Shown here: positions 21,688 to 33,747 of the stretch, one piece after another
Position numbering within the stretch: the stretch's first letter is position 1
Layout: each line of letters starts with the position of its first letter
Assembly (NCBI GenBank): GCA_964017065.1
Contig: OZ024784.1
Span: 4,445,152 to 4,509,151 of the forward strand
Reading direction: 5' to 3'
Source: Haliclona indistincta
Lineage: Eukaryota > Porifera > Demospongiae > Haplosclerida > Chalinidae
DNA length: 64,000 bases
Program-made: the position numbers and the translations under genes
The notes under the pieces: generated by a model
What the model was told of the DNA's origin: nothing
Database searches by the model: none
The model's input: the letters and a program-made list of their open reading frames with translations, nothing else

Positions 21688-24600
21688 TCAATTTATGTTA
21701 AAGTGTTCTTTAATACTTTTCACTGTGTGCTCATCCATCCTAGCTTTCTCCATTGCATCAGTAAGATCACTCCATTTACAATCTTCAGTATCGAGCCAAT
21801 TTTTCAGAACAGCACGAACGAATGGATCCTTGTCTTTCTTGCTCTCATGCAGTCCCTGAACTTTTACTCTTTCCTTCAACAGCAAGTGAGCAAAATCAAT
21901 GCACTGGAATTCAGGATTTGCTGCAATGAATTCAATAATGAACAATGAGCTGCCATTCTTCAGCTTGAGATGGATTAGATCATTCATTTGAGGACAGGAT
22001 GGAATTGGAGGAACTGTAAAAAATATGTTATACTGTATACCAATAGTGGTATCTTAAGTACCTTTGGGCTTTGCTATCTCTTTGTCTCTCCGCTCCAGCT
22101 CATACGACTGAGAAGAAATGATTTCTCTCTTTTTCTCCAGTTCTTCATTTAAATCTGAAATACGCTTCTGAGCAACACTAGCAGCACGCTCTTTCTCTGC
22201 TTCAAGTTGTTCTAGTCTAGCCTCTAACTGCCTTCTCTTCTCCACCTCTGCTTCAAGAGCCATCTCAATTTCTAACAAGCATATTATTAACTATGTACAG
22301 AGGATTGTACAACAAGTATTGAATACCTGCAGTACTCTTAGAGGCTGATGATAACGATTCTGGATTTCCAGACTCTAACAGATTCACTGTGATTAAAATT
22401 ATACATACATACTGACATTTACCAACCGTTCTCTTCAAGGAACTTCGTCACATCAACACGCATCCTCTTTCTTGCAACTTCTAGTGGAGTCAGCTGATCC
22501 TATAGTATTATTATGGAACAGTTGCAGGTGTGCAGATATCAGATGACTCACTCTGTTCTTTATCTGTGGTGATGCTTGTTTCTGTACCAGCAGCTTGACA
22601 GTATCAAGGTGACCATAAGCAGCAGCATTGTGTAGAGGAGTGTTGCTATTCTGCATATAAACACAACTAGATAATTGCCCTTAGCTACATTAGGACTAAG
22701 AGCTTATAGTTTTAAGGAACGCACAATTAATAGCTTTAGCTGCTGCACTTAAGTATTAATTTTATCAAAGTGTGTAGTGTGTTAGTGTGTAGCTAGCTGA
22801 TCACGATGAAGGACAAACCTCATCAACAGCATTCACTTCAGCTCCTGCATTAAGGAGACTCTCAGCTGCCTCAGCACGGCCATAACTAGCAGCAAGATTA
22901 AGTGCAGATTCCTGTTAATGAAAAATTCATATCATTCATAAGCAGAAACAGTATAGCACAAACCTTTACTTGATCAACATTCTCCAGTAAGATTTTCTCT
23001 GCTTCAGTGTGGTTGCAGAAGACAGCAATTTCAAGGCAAGAAAAGTTCTTTTACACAAAAAATTAATAATCAAATATACAACCCATGCTCTTTACATTAT
23101 GTTCTATATTTCTCCAGTTTTGATTAGCTCCTTGTGACAATGCCGTGCGAATTTGATCCTTTTTATTTTCATAGCATGCTTCCCATAGTTTCTTATCAAT
23201 AGACTGCAAATGATAATACACGATAGCAATGCTCACCATCTGTGATATTGATTACCTGTGTACGTGGTAGAGGATCTTCTTGCATAAAGCTGTGTTGTTT
23301 GAACAACTGTGTCAAGAATCATACAGTGCATGCAGAGCAAGATACATGTTATATATACCGGTGACTTTCTATTAAGTACAGCTTGTGCCATCTGATGATT
23401 GTTTTCTTTAGCTAGCTGAACTGGAGTTTTTCCTTCCTATACATGTAAATAGAAAGTGAGCGAGACAAAATAATGCCAAGATTTTTACCTTGTTCTGTAT
23501 GTCCAGCTTAGCTCCACAGTTTACTAACAGTTGAACTATATGAACATGACCTTTTCTGGAGGCTAAGTGAAGTGGTGTATCACCATCCTATTGCACACAA
23601 TTGGATGGTGCATGCATAATCATTATCATACTATAACCTGATTGAGTTTGTTTAAGTTTCCTTCAACTACAAGTAGCTTCACAACCTCTAACTGTGCTTG
23701 ATCTGATGCAAAATGCAGCGCTGAGTTGCCGTCCTATAAAGTCAAAATGCAATTGTGCTCTATAGTTGATCAATATAATGCTTACAGGTCCATTTTGAAA
23801 GAAACCAACTTTTCCACCATGAGATGAATTCCACTGTAATAGCTGTCGAACTATTTCTTTTGAGCCACTTTTAGCAGCAGAAATTAGTGGAGAATAACCA
23901 TTCTATATTGGGGATAAAGAACACTTTGATGAGCAGATGAACTGTACTACAGCGGTTTTATTACTCCTTGCAAGGAAGATTTGAGTGTAAAGCGTCACCT
24001 TGCAGTCACTAATGTGTCAAGTCACTAGTATTTATTCACACAGTGGAGCATGATCAAAGACTTAATGGCATTTTAACGCATTAGTGCTCCACGCTTTACG
24101 GTCTACGCTCTACGGTTTACGCTTTACCCTTGCAAGAAGTAATAAAACCGCTGTAGCATAAAATATTTATGGTAAACTGTTCTGCAAAACTCTTTGACAC
24201 TATAATTTCAGCATACTTTACATTTGCCACATTTAGCAATTAAGACAATCACCAGATATAGTCATACCTCAGAAAGAGTGTCAGGTTTAGCTCCTTTGTC
24301 TAAAAGCAATTCAATCACACTTGGATGGTTGTGTATGGCAGCACAATGAAGTGCAGTGTACCCAATCTGTTAAATTATGATAGCGAAACTACATAGTATC
24401 AAATTTTTACTGAATTTTTTCCATCGATATTAGCTTTCTTGCTGATAAGGTAATGAATCATTTCAGTGTGTCCATGTTTAGCAGCCACATGCAGAGGAGT
24501 TTCATTTTCCTATATAAATAAATACATGTAGTAACAAATTAGTTGGTCAAGATCAATATGAACCTTGTTTCTTTTGTCAACATTAATTACTTTGGTAGTT

Positions 24601-25237
24601 AGTAGTAGTTTAGCAATTTCCTTCTTATCACATGCTACAGCTACATGAAGGGCACTTTCAGCCTGAGTAGATAAAACAAATCCACAAATGTGACAATGAT
24701 GTTGCAAATAACTTACAGTGCCATCAAGATCAAGTTTTGCACCGTGATCTAGGAGAAGATCAACAAGATTCCTGGAACCTTTCTCACATGCAGTCATCAG
24801 TGGTGTATATCCATCGTCCTACAGACCATGCAAAACATAAATAGTTACAAACACGTATACCGACACAAAGTACCTCTGAGATTGTGTTAGGGTCAGCATC
24901 GTGATCTAGCAGCACTTTTACAATCTGCTCATACTCACAGTAAGTTGCAACATGAAGAGGAGTGTGCAGCTGTATATGCATTGCAATATAGCTTGATAAG
25001 TTTTACCATGATTATTCTACCTCGTTCTTTTTCCAATTCAAATCAGCTCCTTTCCCGAGAGCTTCGTTTACAGCAATCAAATCGCCATCAACACAAGCCT
25101 GCCACAACTTTTGATCCTGTGGTGGGTTTAATTTTCACTTTAATCTTTGTGCATGCAGCTACACATGTAAGTTACAGCAGTTCTCGATTGCAGCTATAGC
25201 TACTTACCCATTCAATATCCCTCTCCAGCGATGCCAT
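21688..25237 (-). CDS. Ankyrin-coiled-coil-Death protein, copy B
   Basis: This is a near-identical tandem paralogue of copy A, with the same exon order, phases and intron sequences. It starts at ATG 25237 (MASLEKDI again) and stops at 21688 after the Death-domain exon (CIDFAHLLLKE, VLKNWLDT, WSDLTDAMEK). The coiled-coil exon (about 22060-22265) has EVEKRRQLEARLEQLEAEKE. All exons I compared are open and keep their splice sites, so it is probably functional. It lacks the 1.2-kb insertion of A but carries its own 204-bp MITE in another intron. Amino-acid differences from A are scattered over both ankyrins and Death domain. Confidence 0.8.
23950..24153. mobile_element. TA-flanked MITE in copy B intron
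   Basis: The 204-bp element begins CAGCGGTTTTATTAC and ends GTAATAAAACCGCTG, an exact 15-bp inverted repeat, with TA at 23948-23949 and 24154-24155. Copy A has the empty site with a single TA (near 20199), so insertion followed the A/B duplication. Confidence 0.93.
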
Positions 25238-26210
25238 GGATTCCTCGCAGAACCTCCGAAACCAATCGCCCCTTCCCGGCCTTTCGCTGATTTTGATGAA
25301 AATCCAGACCACCCCTTTTCATTCTTCGCCCCTTTTCATTCATTGCCGCTCGGCAATGATTATGTATACATTTCTACTGCATTTTAACTATCTCTAAGTG
25401 AATTTGAAGTGTAAGCGCTTGTAAGAAGTCAATAAAAGTAGAGCAAGCCACCAATTTTCGACCACCATCTATAATCGGACACTCGCACGTAGACTCTACT
25501 GTACACTTGCAAATACGCTACACAGATCAAACTTGACCGACGTATAGACACACACTTCCTCTGCCTGCATTGCAAATTTTTAGCTCTCGACTGCTTCTTT
25601 GTCTACTGTGGAGACGAAGAAAGTGGGTAGCCCAAAAATGTATTATCGGCAAAAGTACATGTAATCGATCTTCGGACACCAGCCCTAGTGACTGATAGAC
25701 GAATAGGGCGGGATTGCAAGTCAGTACCTTCATCCATCAGCATTACAACGTCAACGAGCTACAATTGAAAAGCTCTCGTCTTGCCGTCCGGATAATTTTC
25801 TTTTCCAAAGACCCCGGGATCGAGCAATCTATGTTCAAGGAATGGTGGTTTGATGCTGCAGAGGATGCTGGTGTGAGTTGAGTAAGCCATTTCAGAAATT
25901 TTGACAGGCAGGCACAATATTATTAAATGTGAGCTAGCTAAAAGTCTGCTAAAGCTGGCTCCTTTCTACTAAGTCCACTAAACTTTGCATATCAGTCACT
26001 GAGAGGCTATGGATTACTTATTGTGACTAGTTTATTGATTGCAAACTAGAAAGCAGGCAGTAAATGTTTTATCTTTTTAGCACATACATGAGTGGTAAAA
26101 ATAATTGTAGGGTGGTGTTCCAAAACAATGTGAGCTTAATGCATGTTTAAAAGTGTTCAGTAGGTAAACATCATGGGTGTGTATATACTGTTAGACATAC
26201 TACGTGAATT
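25238..26210. other. Spacer between copies B and C
   Basis: It holds the promoter of B and the 3' flank of C. From about 25832 it resembles the 3' flank of copy A (GGAATGGTGGTTTGATGCTG). About 25380-25800 is unique sequence in which I see no gene. Confidence 0.5.
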
Positions 26211-29200
26211 TCAATTTATGCTAAAGTGTTCTTTAATACTTTTCACTGTGCGCTCATCCATCCTAACTTTCTCCATTGCATCAGTAAGATCACTCCATTT
26301 ACAATCTCCAGTATCGAGCCAATTTCTCAGAACAGCACGAACAAATGGATCTTTGTCTTTATTGCTGTCATGCAGTCCCTGAACTTTTCCTCTATCGTTC
26401 AACAGCAAGTGAGCAAAATCAATGCACTGGAATTCAGGATTTGATGCAATGAATTCAATAATGGACAATGAGCTGCCATTCTTCAGCTTGAGATGGATCA
26501 GATCATTCATTTCAGGACAGGATGGAATTGGAGGAACTGTAAAAAAGTAAGTTATACTGTATACCAATAGTGGTATCTTAAGTACCTTTGGGCTTTTTGT
26601 CTCTCTGCTCCAGTTCATATGACTGAGAAGAAATGAGTTCTCTCTTTTTCTCCAGTTCATCATTTAGATCTGAAATACGCTTCTGAGCAACATTAGCAAC
26701 ACGCTCTTTCTCTGCCTCAAGTTGCTCTAGTCTAGCCTCTAACTGCCTTCTCTTCTCTACCTCTGCTTCAAGAGCCATCTCAATTTCTAACAAGCATAAT
26801 TTTTATTAACTATGTACAGAGGATTCTACAACAAGAAATGAATACCTGCAGTACTCTTAGAGGCTGATGGTAACGATGCTGGATTTCCAGACTCTAAGAG
26901 ATTAATTGTATTAAAATTATACATACTTTACATTTACCAACCGTTCTCTTCAAGGAACTTCGTCACATCAACACGCATCCTCTTCCTTGCAACTTCTAGT
27001 GGAGTCAGCTGTTCCTATAGTATTATTATGGAACAGTTGCAGGTGTGCAGATATCAGATGACTCACTCTGTTCCTTCTCTTTAGTGATGCTCGTTTCTGT
27101 ATCAGCAGCTTGACAGTATCAAGGTGACCATAAGCAGCAGCATTGTGTAGAGGAGTGTTGCTAGCCTGCATATAACACATGAAATAGATACTTGTCCCTT
27201 TAAGCTACATCAGGAATTAGCCAAGGAACTTAAAACTTCCGATAGCACAACGTTAATATTGTTTTTCAATAGGTCTTTACATCAATTCTGCTGCTCAGCA
27301 TAAGATTGCAAAAGGGCTTGTTACATGCATCATGATGCATGTACAGCAAGAGTAAGATGCTAGTGTATAGCTAGCATGAAAGACAAACCTCATCAACGGC
27401 ATCCACATCAGCTCCTGCACTAATGAGACTCTCAGCTGCCTCAGCACGACCATAACTAGCAGCAAGATGAAGTGCAGATTCCTGTATTACAAGAAGCAGA
27501 CTATCTACAAAGCTACAGTAACACACACCTTTACTTGTTCCACATTTTCCAGTAATATTTTCTCTACTCCAGTGTGGTTCCAGTAGACAGCAATATCAAG
27601 ACAAGAGAAATTCTTGAACACAATAGAAATCATAATTACATGAAATAATATATCTCAAGCTTACATTGTGTTCTCTATTTTTCCAGTTTGGATTGGCACC
27701 TTTTGATAAAATCTTGCGAATTTGATCTTCTCTGTTGTCATAGCATGCTTTCCATAATGCCTCATCATTGGACTGCAAATGAAACATACAGTAAAGATGC
27801 TGACTCATTCATAATGTGTTATGCATGTCATTGCGGTATAAGGAAAGAAGACTAGGTAAAGTTTGCTGCCATGTAGATGCTTTTGATTATGAAAAATGAA
27901 GTTGCTATGTGATTTTTCTATTACAATTATATGTGCAGTCAAAATCTGGAAGAGAGGGTTCATATCTATAATTATAAAACTTACTAACCACATTTTTTGA
28001 TAGATTTGCATATTACAAAGTTTACCTAATTTCCTGCTTTGCAGTAAAAAATTTGTTACCTCTGGCTCTGGCTGAGGGTCTTCTTGTTTAAAGCTGGGTT
28101 GTCTAGACAACTGCATCATGATTAAGAATTATTTTTAACAGCGTAGAGGAAAGGTATACTCGTTATAAATACCTGTGACTTTCTAACAAGTACAGATCTT
28201 GCCATTTGATGATTATTCTCTTTAGCTAACTGAACTGGAGTTTTTCCTTCCTAAAAAAATGATGGCATGCTGTTAGAACATCATGGTCTGTTATTCTAGA
28301 AATTGTTTGTTATTTGCCACATCTTATGTACATATTTTACACTGAAGAATAATTATGTATGGTACTCCAATACAGTTTATTGATAGTTTTACCTTGTTTG
28401 GTATGCTCTGCTTAGCTCCAAATTTCACTAATGTTTGAATTACGTGAACATGACCTCTTCTGGATGCTAAGTGTAGTGGTGTATCACCATCCTGTTAAGC
28501 AAATAAATTTATTAGACTAGCTTACTGGACCCCCTCCCGGCTCTCCCACTGAGCGAGAGAGACTGGGAAGAGTCTTAGCAAGCTAGACTAGACAACACAA
28601 ATTATTAACCTGATTGAGTTTGTCCAAGTTCCCTTCAACTACAAGTAGCTTCACAACCTCTAGCTGTGCTTGATCTGATGCAAAATGCAGCGCTGAGTTG
28701 CCATCCTACCAAAGTGATAACACATCATTGTGTCAATTTTTAGCTTTGTGCTTACCGGTCCATTTTGAGACAAATTAATTTTTTGACCATGAGGTGATGA
28801 CCACTGTATCAGTTGTTGAACTATTTCTCTTGAGCCACTCTTAGCAGCAGAGATTAGCGGAGAAAAGTCATTCTACAAAAAGTGGTACATGTAGTAGTGA
28901 AATGCAGTGGTAGTTATAATGATCAACTAATGAGGGCAATACTGAAACATGGAACAAAGTATTGGAGCACACAGAATTATTTAGGAAATACTCTACAGCA
29001 TAGTCATGGGAGACTCATGAGAATGCATAGTGAGTAATTGTTACACAGATCAGAGTTCTATTATTACGCATGCAGTGTCTTGTCTACTCATGTGTAACTA
29101 TGTGAGTATACCTTGGAAAGAGTATCTGGATCAGCTCCCTTATTTAATAGCAGTTCAACAACATCTGGATGGTTGTGTATGGCAGCATAATGAAGTGAAG

Positions 29201-30218
29201 TGTAACCAATCTAAAATTATACATGCTAATAAAAATATCTATCATAAATAATTTACTGACCTTGTTTGTTGCATCAATGCTAGCTTTTTTGTTGATAAGC
29301 AATTGAATCATATCGGTGCGTCCATTTTTAGCAGCAGTCATTAAAGGAGTTTCGCTCTCCTATTATTACATGTATTAAGGCGTGGTGGGTTAGCAATATC
29401 AGAAACCTTGTTCTTTTTGTCTATGCTTGCATTGGCAGCTAGCAGTAGTTTAGCGATGTCCTTGTCATTACATGTCATAGCTAGATGAAGAGCGCTTTCA
29501 GTCTGGCAAATAGACAATAACAAGTGGTTGAGAATAACAACAAGTACATGAATGCAACTATACAAGTCAGTTATTGTGGTGACATTCTGGTCTAACTTAC
29601 AGTGCCCTCAAGATCAGGTTTTGCATCATGTTCCAAGAGAATTTCAACCAGGACCTTGGACTCCATCTCACATGCAGTCATCAGTGGTGTATATTCCTCC
29701 TAACAGTATAATACTCTTACATGTTATTATGGAAAACAGTACATGTACCTCTGAGATTGTGTTAGGGTCGGCGTCATGTTCTAGTAACACTTGCACAATC
29801 TGTTCATGCCCAGAGTGAGTTGCAACATGAAGAGGAGTATACAGCTGCATAAAAATGCTTTATTATGAAGAGTATTCTGTGCATACTAAATTTTACCTGT
29901 TTGTCAGGATTTCTCCAATTGAAATCAGCTCCTTTCCTCAGAGCTTCGTCAACAGTGTCTGACTCACCATCAAGGCAAGCTTGCCACAATTTTTGAGTCT
30001 ATCCAGAATGTAGCATAGACTAGTTAAAGTATGGTAGGAGTGCTGCGCATCGGGATTACATGACTGCACAAGCTTTAGGCGTTTCCATGTACGGTACCAG
30101 TAAATATGCAGTTTTGATGGCAGTACAGATACAGTTTGTTAACCCGACGTTTATAGATCTAATCTTCAGTTCTAGTGATCTGGCTTACCAATTCAAGTCG
30201 GCTTCGCTCGCGATCCAT
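26211..30218 (-). CDS. Ankyrin-coiled-coil-Death protein, copy C (more diverged)
   Basis: It has the same exon plan as A and B but clearly older divergence. The first exon is MDRERSRLEL (ATG 30218, donor GTAAGC), the second begins TQKLWQACLDGE. One-repeat ankyrin exons follow: TPLHVATHSGHEQIVQVLL, SALHLAMTCNDKDIAKLLL, TPLMTAAKNGRTDMIQLL. Then come the second block (ALWKACYDNREDQIRKIL), the coiled-coil exon (about 26585-26785) and the Death domain ending at 26211. Introns differ in length from A and B; one (about 28498-28607) has an extra small palindrome. It is the outgroup of the three, so A and B arose from a later duplication. Function is inferred only from domains. Confidence 0.78.
28513..28590. 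repeat. Small palindromic insertion in copy C intron
   Basis: About 78 bp with imperfect inverted ends (TAGACTAGCTTACT and AGCAAGCTAGACTA). The left end continues GGACCCCCTCCCGG and resembles the end of the foldback element at 10145 (TAGTCTAGC...GACCCTCTCCCGC). It may be an internally deleted relative. Confidence 0.5.
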
Positions 30219-30865
30219 GATATTACCGCGACAAATTCGGGAGTTGCTTGATGCAGATTAGGCCAACAAAAATTAAGTTGCGGTTTACAAAAATTTAGGC
30301 GATGTAAAAATCATGTAAGTCGAACACTGACTTACTTTGTGTGTGATAATAATGTACTGCGTATTTTTGTTGCAATGGAAGTCTTTTCTGCAGAAAATAA
30401 CTATACCTTACAACCATCTCGCAGATTTGACATGGTGGGCATACCAGCAGTGAGTGAGTGAGAGAACCTGAGACAGAGAATGTGTTGACCCGGACTTCAC
30501 ATTATGATAATTAAGCAGTTTAATTTCACAAGTAAATTTGCCTCAATAATCGTTGCAACATGTCTGTAACCAGGCATGGTCAAGTATTATTATCTATGAA
30601 TCTTCAGTATACATATGAACCCATAAACATTATTAATAGCTGCTACAAAAATCAGAGAGAGGTATAAATGTGAGGAATGAACTTCATGTGTGTGTATATC
30701 AATAATGTATAATGGATAAAAACTGGAGTTGCTTAAAATTTTTTGAGAAGATATACTTATACATACACGATACAGGTGTGATGAGTTAAAGAAGAAATTT
30801 CACTAGAATTCGTTGTTGTGTCTACAGTTAACAAAGGTGATGATTGATGGCTGGTGCTTGATGAG
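30219..30865. other. Intergenic region between copy C and integrin alpha
   Basis: It should hold the copy C promoter on the left and the 3' UTR of the integrin gene on the right. I see no open frame or repeat of note. Confidence 0.4.
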
Positions 30866-33671
30866 CTAAATTTCTGTTTCAACTTGATCTTCATCGTAGT
30901 ACTCAGCTTTAGGTTCAAGAAACTCTGCCAACTGTTTGCTGGCTTCCTTCTCTTGTTCTGCTAACGCCTCATCTTGTTTCTCTGCTTCAGCCTGAGATGA
31001 AAGAAAGACAGTGTATTGACAGAGACATGGGAATAGGGCTGTGATCTGAAAGCATTTGCTAATGGCTTCCTTCACATCCTGTGTATACTCAACAATTAGT
31101 GGGTGCCATAGATACCCACTAATTGTGCTTAGAGACTACTAAGGCTTAACGAGATGAAGCCACTACTAACACACCTCTTTCTCTAGTTGTGATGATGCAA
31201 AGGCACCTAGAAGAATTCAATGAAGTCAGTCACCACATGTTATACTTTGGTTACTAACCTTGAGGAGGTATGGTGCGAGCAGTTGGCATGATCAGAGAAG
31301 GATTATGGTGGGCTACACCGTTGCCACCAGAATCGGTTTGCTCCTGTTTCTGTCTGAGGTCTAGTTTCTGCTGTCGCAGGTTGTACTGATCGCGACCAAA
31401 CTTGCCAAACTGAGAGAACAAAGTGAGTGACAAGGTGAGTGCTATTCATTAGTTGCAAACCATAGTGAGTATGAGCAGAATGAGCAGTAGGAGCAGCAGA
31501 CCACCCACTATGCCGATGATGATGACCCAGCCCAGGAAACAATTGACAGCAATCTCTTGCACTGCTGGTAAGAGCGTTATCGTCTGAGCAAAATAATTAT
31601 ACTTAATAGTAGCAGAAAAAAAAAATCTAAACTTACTGTTGCTCGATTAGCAGTGGAGTCAGTGATAGTTGGATACTCAGTGCTACTCTCAATGGTAGCA
31701 TACACATCCACAGTATACATTCTTCGTACTGATGGGCTCTGGAGTGAGAGGATCTGTAGCTTGTATCAAGCGTTATAATTACTAACCCATAGACGTGACA
31801 GTATAATGATCGTGGATGGGATGACAGGAGTATCAGCCGAGCTAGGCTGCAGTGTCTCGATGACACACTGTATCACACCACAGCTGATGTTTGATGCATT
31901 GCTGCTCATACAGTTTCTCTAGAGACAAAACAGATCGGTCTACATAGTTACAATGTGTTGTCTTCACACCTGTATAATATCCAATCTAGACACATTGGCA
32001 GGTAGCTGAGGAATATTGCTGTCATACTGTTCCAGTCTCAGCAAATTTCTTGGTATTGCTCCAAGCTCTCTACAAGCAGTGTTAGCACCAACATTGATCT
32101 AAAACACAACAAGACTAATGAAATCCAGCAAATACGTGTACTACTAAAGCTTAAATAATTTAGTTCAATGCTTACCCTCTCAGGGACCAGGAGGGGAGAT
32201 CGAACTCCCTGTTGATCTATGAAGACAGAGGGCCAAACAATGGTGACCACAGTACGAGGAATAGGACTGCCGTCCGTGTCGTTACGAGAGTTGGTGACTG
32301 TGATCTGATAGGTCAGTTCTGGACCGATAGAGGAAATGTGAGAGGTGGATGTGTTGATGGATGGTGTGATACGCATGGCTTGTACCATATTAGAACCAGT
32401 ACTGAGCAAGATAGAACAAAGAGATGACAGTTAAAGTTGTGAAAATTGAAAGTGGAATATGATGTGAACTTAGAAATAACTAAGGAACAATGATGATGGG
32501 CTTCGAGGTTGGAAAAAATCTTTGTAGAATTAGAAGATAGAGAGTAAATCCATTACCTAGTTATGAAGCTATAACTGGCTCTTGATTGGGTGCTGACAGT
32601 CAGATTGGTGGAAACAAGTGCTGTTTCATTAGCTCCAACAGTGAAGTTCACCGTCACTTGCTTCAAGCTAAGTATTCCTGGATCACCTGCTATGTTAGGA
32701 CGGAATGTGAGTCGAAGTCTTATCTGGAGAGAGAGAGAGGTACAAGAATTGATACATTATGCATAGATATACATTACCGTTTCTCCAGAGAAGATTGGAT
32801 TCTTCAACATGCATCGGTTAGAATCACATCGTCCAGTAGCCAGTGCAGATTGTGTAAGTGATTCCTACACAGTACAACAATACCACTACTAGCTAGCTAG
32901 CTAGCACAAACAGTATACTTACAGCACGATCCAGAATGAACACAGAAGGTGTCACCACGTCAAGGTAGGCAGTGAATCCTGCCTCGTTGGTGTTACTGAT
33001 GGTCACATCATAGCTGAATCGTTCTCCTGCTGCCAGAAACACTTTATTCCTAATAATAGTATTATACCTAATACACAAGTACGTACTACCAGTAGTGGCT
33101 TACATTGAGCCATCCAGCTGTGCATCAATGGTATAGTTTGGATCACATACTGAGTCATTACCACATGACACTGTAAACTCTGTTGTTGCCTAGGAAATAC
33201 AGTTTGATAATAACAGATGAGTGCAAACATGGTTACCATGGTCATAGCTGTGAGGGACAGTGGGGTACTCCCACTGGAGAATCGCCTGAGGACAGGATGA
33301 AGGGCTCCACCAAACTGCTCAGAGTCTGGAGTAGAGATACTGATGGGGTTGGGAACAGAGGACACGGTCAGATTGATGGGAAATGGATCCGTTGTAGTAA
33401 AATCAGACTAAGAAAAGACAATATGAAACCAAAACACACTTTACTATTAGACTATGCAACCCAAACAACTGTTTATCAATTTAAAATAATGTTTTAATCA
33501 CAATGATTGCTGACTTACTCTCAATGCAAACTCTAGCGGGGCAGCACAGGTTCTTTCTGAGCCGTTGGTTATTGTTACACTCTCCTCCACTCTGAACGGA
33601 CCAATACCAGAGACACTGTACAATCCAACTCTTCTGAATACACTGTCTACTGTCAGTGTAAACTGTATAGC

Positions 33672-33747
<76 letters not shown>

